A stretch of 5,462 nt of DNA from Deltaproteobacteria bacterium (GTDB lineage: Bacteria > Myxococcota_A > Polyangia > Polyangiales > Houyiibacteriaceae), in assembly GCA_019309605.1 (NCBI GenBank), contig JAFDFW010000166.1:1-5462 (forward strand), given 5' to 3'. A model generated the notes under the pieces. It was given only the letters and a program-made list of their open reading frames with translations. It ran no database searches and was not told the origin of the DNA. Of this stretch, positions 1 to 4,307 are shown piece by piece. Made by a program: the position numbers and the translations under genes. Every line of letters starts with the position of its first letter. Position 1 is the stretch's first letter.

Positions 1-57
1 GACGTAGAGTCGCGGGCCGGGCGGACGGTGTTCACGGTGGTGTTGCCGCAGGGCTGA
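1..57 (+). CDS. C-terminal end of a probable sensor histidine kinase (partial)
   Basis: Frame 1 reads 18 residues, DVESRAGRTVFTVVLPQG, then TGA at 55-57; the rest of the gene lies left of the window. The pattern V-E-S-x-x-G-R-x-x-F-T-V-x-L-P is what normally ends the HATPase_c (GHKL) domain of two-component sensor kinases: the loop after the G2 box and then the final beta-strand. This is family knowledge applied to a very short stretch, so another GHKL ATPase remains possible. If correct, the kinase autophosphorylates on a His in the missing part and passes phosphate to a response regulator. It runs convergently towards nnrS, with the repeat-rich 58-348 gap between them. Confidence 0.6.
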   Translation, partial: DVESRAGRTVFTVVLPQG

Positions 58-84
58 AGGAACTCGAGCCCATTCGCGATCACC

Positions 85-150
85 GACGCTGACACTGACA
101 CTGACACTGACACTGACACTGACACTTACTGTGACACTGACATGGACGTA
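85..150. repeat. Hexanucleotide tandem array, consensus GACACT
   Basis: Eleven consecutive 6-base units can be read: GACGCT (85-90), six perfect GACACT (91-126), TACTGT (127-132), GACACT (133-138), GACATG (139-144) and GACGTA (145-150). The perfect core with decaying edges is typical of a microsatellite growing by replication slippage. It lies 27 bases after the stop of the left-edge gene and ends 4 bases before the fold-back element, so it is not coding for either neighbour. An open frame on the - strand would read it as alternating Gln-Cys, but that frame is an Arg-rich shadow of nnrS. Confidence 0.9.
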
Positions 151-200
151 CGGAGGGGCACGGGGGAACGCGATGCGGGGGTTCGGCGGCGTGTGAGTGA

Positions 201-231
201 CAATCGCCAAGACAGCAATCACCTGCGATTG
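201..231. repeat. Small stem-loop inside the fold-back element
   Basis: CAATCGC (201-207) is the reverse complement of GCGATTG (225-231), giving a 7-bp stem with a 17-base loop. A competing 6-bp pairing exists between CGCCAA (205-210) and TTGGCG (229-234), and a 5-bp one between CAATC (216-220) and GATTG (227-231), so which of these forms is uncertain. It sits on the 5' side of the interior, between the left arm and the apical hairpin. Confidence 0.55.
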
Positions 232-244
232 GCGCGAGCTCCGA

Positions 245-303
245 GGGGCGCCTTGCGTGGCCTCCGTCCCCCAGCCTCTCCGGCCACCTTTGCAAGGCGC
301 CCC
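245..303. repeat. Apical hairpin inside the fold-back element
   Basis: GGGGCGCCTTGC (245-256) is perfectly complementary to 292-303. The stem continues with GTGGCC (257-262) pairing to GGCCAC (282-287), leaving a four-base bulge (CTTT, 288-291) and a 19-base C-rich loop (263-281). That makes 18 Watson-Crick pairs. The hairpin ends two bases before the right outer arm, so the two helices could stack coaxially. Confidence 0.8.
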
Positions 304-348
304 GTCCGTTGAACCCCCGTGTCGCGTTCCCCCGTGCCCCGGCCCGCC

Positions 349-1539
349 TTACACCGTCGGCAACGACCCGGGCATCTGCGCTTTCGGCTGCGTCAGAATC
401 GGAACGTACCGCCAAGCGAAACAAACGAATCCCAGGAACCACGCTACCGCCGACACCGCTAACAAGGGGCGCGCTCCCGGCCCGACGGTTGCAGCAACCC
501 GACAGATCGCCGCAACCGTGATCAACACATACGCCGCGGTCAGCACCGGGTGGCTCTCCAACGCGCGACCCGTGTGGCCTAGGGCCGCGCGGCCCGAGAT
601 GGCGATGATCATGGTCGTGACGGCGCCGCTTGTCAGGGCGTGGACACCTGCGGTTTGGGGAAGCAGGCCGATCTCTGCGAAGGCCAGCAAGAGGAAGCCG
701 AGAGGAAGCCACGAGAAGGCGACATGCAACACCCAGACCAGAGGCTCGCTTCCAGTGTGAATCCCTTGCCAACGGGTGAGCCTGATGAACAGCATGACGC
801 TGGTGATCAACCCGATGACGGCAGTCCACCGCGCCGGAGCTTCGAGCAAATGCAGGATCGCGAACGCGACCATGAGCCAAGTCGTCAATAGATCGAAGCG
901 ATCGAACATGGGCGGTAGCGTCGCCGGCTCGCGTTTCTGCTCCAGGAGTTGACGTTTCAACCAGTTGCGCGTGAACCCGGGAATGACGCGGCCGCCAATC
1001 AAGTTGACGAGCAAGACCACGAGCCAAAGGCCCGCAAAGAGCGCGGTCTTGGTCCAGCCCGCGTTGCGCGTCATCCCCAAGAAGAAAAGCCCGTTCATCA
1101 GCGGCAACAGGCCCAAAATCAGGAGCACCTTGTAGTTACGCTGACTGCGGGCGCTGATGACCTCACGGCTCATCAGCACGAAGAGCAGTACGCCGTATCC
1201 GAGGTCTGTGGCGATCGCGGGTGCCAGCAATGCGGGAGACGGCAAGGCGAACAGGATGCGTGCGATCAGCCATAGAGCGCTGAGAATCATCAAGGGAGCG
1301 CCGGCGACCGGGGGACGCTTGGTCCACATCGCAACGGCGGTGAGCGCAAAGCCACCGATCGCCGCCCCGGCAAAGCCGTAAATCATCTCGTGCGCGTGCC
1401 ACCAGCTAGGCGCTCCGAGCGAGGTCGGCATCGGCAGATACCCAAGCCAGGCTGCCGCCCACAGCGGGACGACGGCAATCGCGTAGAGCGTCGCGAGGAG
1501 GAAGAGGGAGCGGAAGGCGTAGGTGAAGATGACGGTCAT
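349..1539 (-). CDS. nnrS: NnrS family haem-copper membrane protein (nitric oxide stress)
   Basis: A 396-residue polytopic inner-membrane protein, full length for the NnrS family. Family work describes NnrS as a haem- and copper-containing protein that protects cells against nitric oxide, limiting damage to the cellular iron pool. Hallmarks visible: the N-terminal WWHAHEMIYGFAGAAIGGF block (residues 46-64; His48 and His50 are candidate metal ligands), KRPPVAG (74-80), GGRVIPGFTRN (182-192), His230, the LHVAF segment with His272, and a C-terminal block from about 299 to 325 containing His300 and His322. Hydrophobic segments recur along nearly the whole chain, consistent with about 12 helices. 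The ATG start is supported by AGGA four bases upstream (1544-1547 on the + strand). The gene is divergent from the membrane protein at 1602 with 62 bp between them; its 3' end faces the fold-back element. I found no clear FNR/NnrR-type TTGAT-ATCAA box in the spacer. Confidence 0.93.
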   Translation of the reverse strand: MTVIFTYAFRSLFLLATLYAIAVVPLWAAAWLGYLPMPTSLGAPSWWHAHEMIYGFAGAAIGGFALTAVAMWTKRPPVAGAPLMILSALWLIARILFALPSPALLAPAIATDLGYGVLLFVLMSREVISARSQRNYKVLLILGLLPLMNGLFFLGMTRNAGWTKTALFAGLWLVVLLVNLIGGRVIPGFTRNWLKRQLLEQKREPATLPPMFDRFDLLTTWLMVAFAILHLLEAPARWTAVIGLITSVMLFIRLTRWQGIHTGSEPLVWVLHVAFSWLPLGFLLLAFAEIGLLPQTAGVHALTSGAVTTMIIAISGRAALGHTGRALESHPVLTAAYVLITVAAICRVAATVGPGARPLLAVSAVAWFLGFVCFAWRYVPILTQPKAQMPGSLPTV

Positions 1540-1601
1540 GGTTTCCTGGGTTTTGGGGTCGATCGCGCCCCTGGGTCAGGGTACAACGAGCCGACCCACT
1601 G
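1540..1601. promoter_or_regulatory. Divergent intergenic region with repeated TGGGT half-sites
   Basis: This 62-bp spacer must hold the start signals for nnrS (-) and the 1602 gene (+). CCTGGGT occurs twice in direct orientation (1545-1551 and 1570-1576), and TGGGTC (1572-1577) is inverted as GACCCA (1593-1598). The three half-sites are 22-25 bp apart, so a shared operator is possible. The first copy overlaps the nnrS ribosome binding site, so this may be coincidence. No convincing -35/-10 pair was identified on either strand. Confidence 0.3.
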
Positions 1602-2150
1602 ATGGCAGACGAATCAAATGAAAGAAAGGTGATCATTGCCATCCTTCTGACCTCGACACTGCTGACAATGCTCGGCATCGCCGGGGTGCTCAGAGGCGCT
1701 TACGACCTGTCCCTGGCTCCCCTTCCCGAAGACGTTCGTGAACTCTACGACCCGGAGGACGAAGTCACCGACGCCGAAGTCCAGCTCCTCGAAGCCCAGG
1801 TCACCAATCCCTATCGTCGGCCGCTGGCCGCGGCCAATGTCGTGGTGTCGGCGTTGGTGCTCATCGGTAGCTTCATGTTGAGCTGGCGCCGCAAGCTTGC
1901 GCTGTGGTGGATCAGGCAGGCGGTGGTAGCGAAGCTGATTTGGATCGCCGCATACACCGTCTCACTCGTCTCGCACATCAAGCTGACCTTTGCGCCATTG
2001 CCTCTCGAACACCCAGGTGGAGCGCTCCCCGAAGTCATGGCAGGCGTCATCCTCGTCAGCACGTTCAGTGGAGCCCTACACGTGGCCGCGGCCTACCGAG
2101 CCACACGCCCCGACATCGGGGAGTTCATCACATCCAACGCCAAGCCCTGA
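1602..2150 (+). CDS. Uncharacterised four-helix membrane protein
   Basis: I do not recognise this 182-residue protein. Hydrophobicity suggests four transmembrane helices at about 10-30, 76-96, 101-124 and 144-165. Between helices 1 and 2 lies a 45-residue hydrophilic loop rich in Glu and Asp (about 41-64). A basic WRRK patch (95-98) follows helix 2, which by the positive-inside rule puts that turn and both termini in the cytoplasm and the acidic loop outside. The N-terminus is charged and shows no cleavable signal peptide. The ATG at 1602 lacks a strong Shine-Dalgarno sequence; an in-frame GTG at 1629 has purines immediately before it but too close, and starting there would shorten the charged N-terminus. 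It is divergent from nnrS and convergent with the DprE2-like gene. No motif points to a function. Confidence 0.75.
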   Translation: MADESNERKVIIAILLTSTLLTMLGIAGVLRGAYDLSLAPLPEDVRELYDPEDEVTDAEVQLLEAQVTNPYRRPLAAANVVVSALVLIGSFMLSWRRKLALWWIRQAVVAKLIWIAAYTVSLVSHIKLTFAPLPLEHPGGALPEVMAGVILVSTFSGALHVAAAYRATRPDIGEFITSNAKP

Positions 2151-2159
2151 GGCCTAGCC

Positions 2160-2204
2160 GGGGGCGTGGCCCCGTGGACGATGCAAAGCATCGACTTTAC
2201 GGGG
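2160..2204. terminator. Possible bidirectional terminator with competing hairpins
   Basis: This lies between the convergent stops at 2150 (+) and 2205 (-). One fold nests two 6-bp perfect stems: CCCCGT (2170-2175) with ACGGGG (2199-2204), enclosing CGATGC (2179-2184) with GCATCG (2188-2193) around an AAA loop. A second hairpin, GGGGC (2161-2165) with GCCCC (2169-2173) around GTG, uses some of the same bases and so excludes the outer stem. The outer stem ends directly against the stop codon of the DprE2-like gene. No T-run follows on either strand, so intrinsic termination is inferred from position and structure only. Confidence 0.45.
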
Positions 2205-2942
2205 TCAAAAATTGATGCGGCGCATGATGGCCCGGGGAAGTGCTCGGATGACCGCCATGATGAGTCGCCACGGCGCGGGCGCATACACCACCGGCGCACC
2301 GCGGTCGATCGCGCCGAGCACCCGCTGAGCAACGGCGTCCGGCTCGCCAGCGAACGGCGGCGGATCGAGACCCGCGGTCATGCTCGTCTTGACGAAGCCA
2401 GGTTTGACGGTGACCACCCGTAGGCCGTCGGCGCGGTGTTTGTGATCCAGCCCCTCTAGGTAGCGAGTAAGGCCTGCCTTCGCCGCGCCGTAGAGGATCA
2501 CCGGCTTGCGCCCTCGTTCACCGGCGACCGAGCTGAACACGCACAATGCGCCGCCGCCTTCCTCGAGCAACGCCTTCTTCGCCGCCTCGCAAAACATGAC
2601 GGTGTTGGAGAAATTGATACGAAGGAGTCGCTCAGCAAGCGCGGGATCGGCCTCGAGCTCCTCTTGAGTGGCGAAAACCCCGGCAGTCACCACGACCGCG
2701 TCTAGGCCTCCAAGCGCCTCTCGTGCAGCCTCGATCGCTGAAGCAAACGTCTCGGGGTTCTCGAGGTCGCAAGCCACGCTGCCCACCGAGTCGGTCGCGC
2801 CGCGCACGCTCAAGTCGGCCGCGCTGCGCTCGAGGTCGACGATGTTTCGACCGAGGAGACAGATCGTGTCCCCGCGCTCCGCCATCTGACGCGCCAACGC
2901 GCGTCCCATCCCTTTGGTCGCACCCAGAAACGCAACTCTCAT
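2205..2942 (-). CDS. dprE2: DprE2-like short-chain dehydrogenase/reductase
   Basis: A 245-residue classical-type SDR. It has the Rossmann nucleotide motif GATKGMG (7-13), VTAG (85-88) in place of NNAG, Asn110, and the catalytic Ser138, Tyr151 and Lys155 (YGAAK). Beyond the general fold it resembles mycobacterial DprE2: SSxAGERxR followed by YGxxKAGL (137-158), PGxVxTxM (181-188), and a C-terminal tail with WxP-type APAxxRxxMxVxRxxPRxIxR spacing (221-241) that most SDRs lack. DprE2 reduces the 2-keto intermediate made by DprE1, giving polyprenyl-phosphoryl arabinose with NAD(P)H. The tail is hydrophobic and basic, fitting membrane association. The frame stays open upstream to an ATG at 3062, but the Rossmann strand begins at the ATG at 2942, one base after the DprE1-like stop, so that start is chosen. 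Another SDR substrate cannot be excluded. Confidence 0.85.
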   Translation of the reverse strand: MRVAFLGATKGMGRALARQMAERGDTICLLGRNIVDLERSAADLSVRGATDSVGSVACDLENPETFASAIEAAREALGGLDAVVVTAGVFATQEELEADPALAERLLRINFSNTVMFCEAAKKALLEEGGGALCVFSSVAGERGRKPVILYGAAKAGLTRYLEGLDHKHRADGLRVVTVKPGFVKTSMTAGLDPPPFAGEPDAVAQRVLGAIDRGAPVVYAPAPWRLIMAVIRALPRAIMRRINF

Positions 2943-2952
2943 CTCAGTCCCC
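2940..2952 (-). promoter_or_regulatory. Ribosome binding and coupling site that sets the DprE2-like start
   Basis: Read on the - strand, GGGGA (2948-2952) precedes the ATG (2940-2942) by five bases, and the stop of the upstream gene (TGA, 2944-2946) lies between them with one G before the ATG. Stop and start this close let a terminating ribosome re-initiate. This favours the 245-residue form over the 285-residue reading and implies balanced production of the two enzymes. Confidence 0.6.
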
Positions 2953-4272
2953 AAGTAAGCGCACGGACTGCGCGCTTCGAAATCTATGGTCCGGATCCCA
3001 ACGATCGCGAACGGCCCTGAATTCGTCGAGACGGGGCCCCTCCATCGCTTCAAAGTGCTCACGCCGCGTGAATGAATCCTTGGCGAGGTAGACGCGCCCG
3101 CCCTCCTGCAGCACTTGCTCGTTCAGGGCGTCGACGAGCTCTTGGGTGTCGTCGCGCACGGCGATGTCGAGCGCCAGCGTGATGCCCGGGCGCGGGAAAG
3201 AGAGAATGCCGCTGCTCTCGCGCCCGAAATCCTTGATGACGCACAAGAAGGATGCCCCTCCGCGCGTGGTGAGAACGTCGAGGACGCGTCGCGCGGAGCT
3301 ACGGCCCGCCTCGCGCGGCAACACGCATTGATACTGGGTGAACCCTCGCCGGCCGTACATCCGGTTCCAGGAACCGATGGCGTCGAGAGGATAGTAGAAC
3401 GACTCGTGACTCACGATCCCGCTCGATTGACGGCGCCACTGCTTGCGATAGTAGAGTTCGTTGAACATCCGGATGGTGAGTCCGCTGATAACCCACTCGG
3501 GCCAGTCGAAGCGGAGCCTCGGCTGGAAGCCTCGCTTGGGGGCGCCGGACGGAGCCTGGTCGGCCTCGGCCCATCGGCCGGTCATCAGGATGCCACGACC
3601 CATGTGCTTGCCACGCGCGAGGCAATCGATCCAACCCATGGTGTACGGCCATTCCGGCGCGGCATCCTCCAGCGCGTCCTGGAATTCGTCGATGTTGTGA
3701 ATGCGTCGACTCTCCTGCCAGATCCACTGCGAAGGGATTCGACGCATTCCGAACTCGACCTCGAGAATGTGGCCCGTCAAACCCATCCCTCCGATCGTGG
3801 CGCGGAAGAGGTCGGGGTGTCGCTCGGGCGAGCACTCGAGCACACGGCCGTCGGCCACGCGCATCTTGAGCGCCGTAACGTGGTCGCCGAAGTTCCCGTC
3901 CCGGTGTTGGTTCTTTCCGTGGACGTCCGCGGCAACCATCCCCCCGAGGGTCACGAACTTCGTGCCAGGGGAGACAGGCGAGAAGTAGCCGCGTGGCATC
4001 AGCAGACGATTGAGCTCACTCAGCGCGAGCCCCGACTCGGCGCGGAAAAGACCTGTGTCGTCGTCGAGGCTCAAGATTCGATCGGCGAACGTCGTGTTCA
4101 ACACGTCGGGCCGATCGTCGGGAGGCAGGGACGCGTCGCCATACGAGCGCCCGAGGCCTCGCGAAAGATTCGCATCGGCGCTCATGCGCTCGATATCTTC
4201 ACCCAGTCGCTCGCGTCCTCGAGCCGAATGCCGGCCCCAACCCGAGAGCGTCGAAAGCGGTGGCTCACGCAT
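2944..4272 (-). CDS. dprE1: DprE1-like FAD-dependent oxidoreductase (polyprenyl-phosphoryl ribose 2-oxidase)
   Basis: A 442-residue member of the FAD_binding_4 / aldonolactone-oxidase (VAO-type) family, matching M. tuberculosis DprE1 almost end to end. Landmarks: GWGR (11-14), RGLGRSYGD (38-46), PGTKFVTLGG (102-111), DVHGKNQH (116-123), GGMGLTG (161-167), YYPLDAIGSWNRMYG (293-307), YQCVLP (314-319), FLCVIKDFG (342-350), LSFPRPG (357-363) and GGRVYLAKDS (391-400). DprE1 active-site residues recalled from the literature are kept: His132 (here His118), Lys134 (Lys120), Gln336 (Gln315), Lys367 (Lys347), Tyr415 (Tyr395) and Lys418 (Lys398). Cys387 is Ala367 and Asn385 is Thr365. DprE1 oxidises the C2 hydroxyl of polyprenyl-phosphoryl ribose. 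About 12 residues are missing between GWGR and GLGRSYGD relative to DprE1. The next Met (30) would remove GWGR, so the ATG at 4272 is kept although no Shine-Dalgarno is evident. The substrate is inferred from homology. Confidence 0.88.
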   Translation of the reverse strand: MREPPLSTLSGWGRHSARGRERLGEDIERMSADANLSRGLGRSYGDASLPPDDRPDVLNTTFADRILSLDDDTGLFRAESGLALSELNRLLMPRGYFSPVSPGTKFVTLGGMVAADVHGKNQHRDGNFGDHVTALKMRVADGRVLECSPERHPDLFRATIGGMGLTGHILEVEFGMRRIPSQWIWQESRRIHNIDEFQDALEDAAPEWPYTMGWIDCLARGKHMGRGILMTGRWAEADQAPSGAPKRGFQPRLRFDWPEWVISGLTIRMFNELYYRKQWRRQSSGIVSHESFYYPLDAIGSWNRMYGRRGFTQYQCVLPREAGRSSARRVLDVLTTRGGASFLCVIKDFGRESSGILSFPRPGITLALDIAVRDDTQELVDALNEQVLQEGGRVYLAKDSFTRREHFEAMEGPRLDEFRAVRDRWDPDHRFRSAQSVRLLGD

Positions 4273-4307
4273 GACGCAGGTAGTGTAGCGCGAGGAGAGG
4301 CAGGACC

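Larger units (their letters stand above)
155..340. repeat. 186-bp fold-back element with 35-base inverted arms
   Basis: Arm 155-189 pairs with arm 306-340. The outer 19 bases (155-173 with 322-340) are perfectly complementary. The inner 16 are too, except at 174/321, 175/320, 185/310 and 186/309, which are all G-U in + strand RNA, so the + transcript pairs without a break over 35 positions. Complementarity stops at both outer edges. The 116-base interior holds an apical hairpin (245-262 with 282-303) and a smaller stem-loop (201-231), giving a three-way layout. Each arm carries long G- or C-runs. No protein of its own and no clear flanking target duplication were seen. It fills the space between convergent genes and ends 8 bases from the nnrS stop. 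It may be a structured RNA, a MITE-like element or a large bidirectional terminator. Confidence 0.85.

Noticed and set aside
85..150. CRISPR array
   Set aside because: The units are six bases in direct tandem, with no spacers and no cas genes.
155..340. 6S RNA, because the length is near 184 nt with a long closing helix
   Set aside because: The closing helix is too long and uninterrupted, and the interior lacks two opposed single-stranded sides of a central bubble; one side has only two bases.
155..340. Integron attC site
   Set aside because: There are no R/L core sites with the expected spacing, no integrase or cassette array, and the arms are too long and too perfect.
80..1027. 315-codon open frame on the - strand ending in repeated Gln-Cys
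   Set aside because: It overlaps nnrS on the same strand in another frame, is Arg/His/Pro-rich without domain pattern, and its tail is only the hexamer array translated.
2108..2121. Perfect CCCCGA/TCGGGG palindrome
   Set aside because: It lies inside the coding sequence of the 1602 gene with a two-base loop; short GC palindromes like this are expected by chance here.
2943..3062. N-terminal 40-residue extension of the DprE2-like protein
   Set aside because: It overlaps the DprE1-like coding end and has no SDR character; the Rossmann strand begins right at the ATG at 2942.
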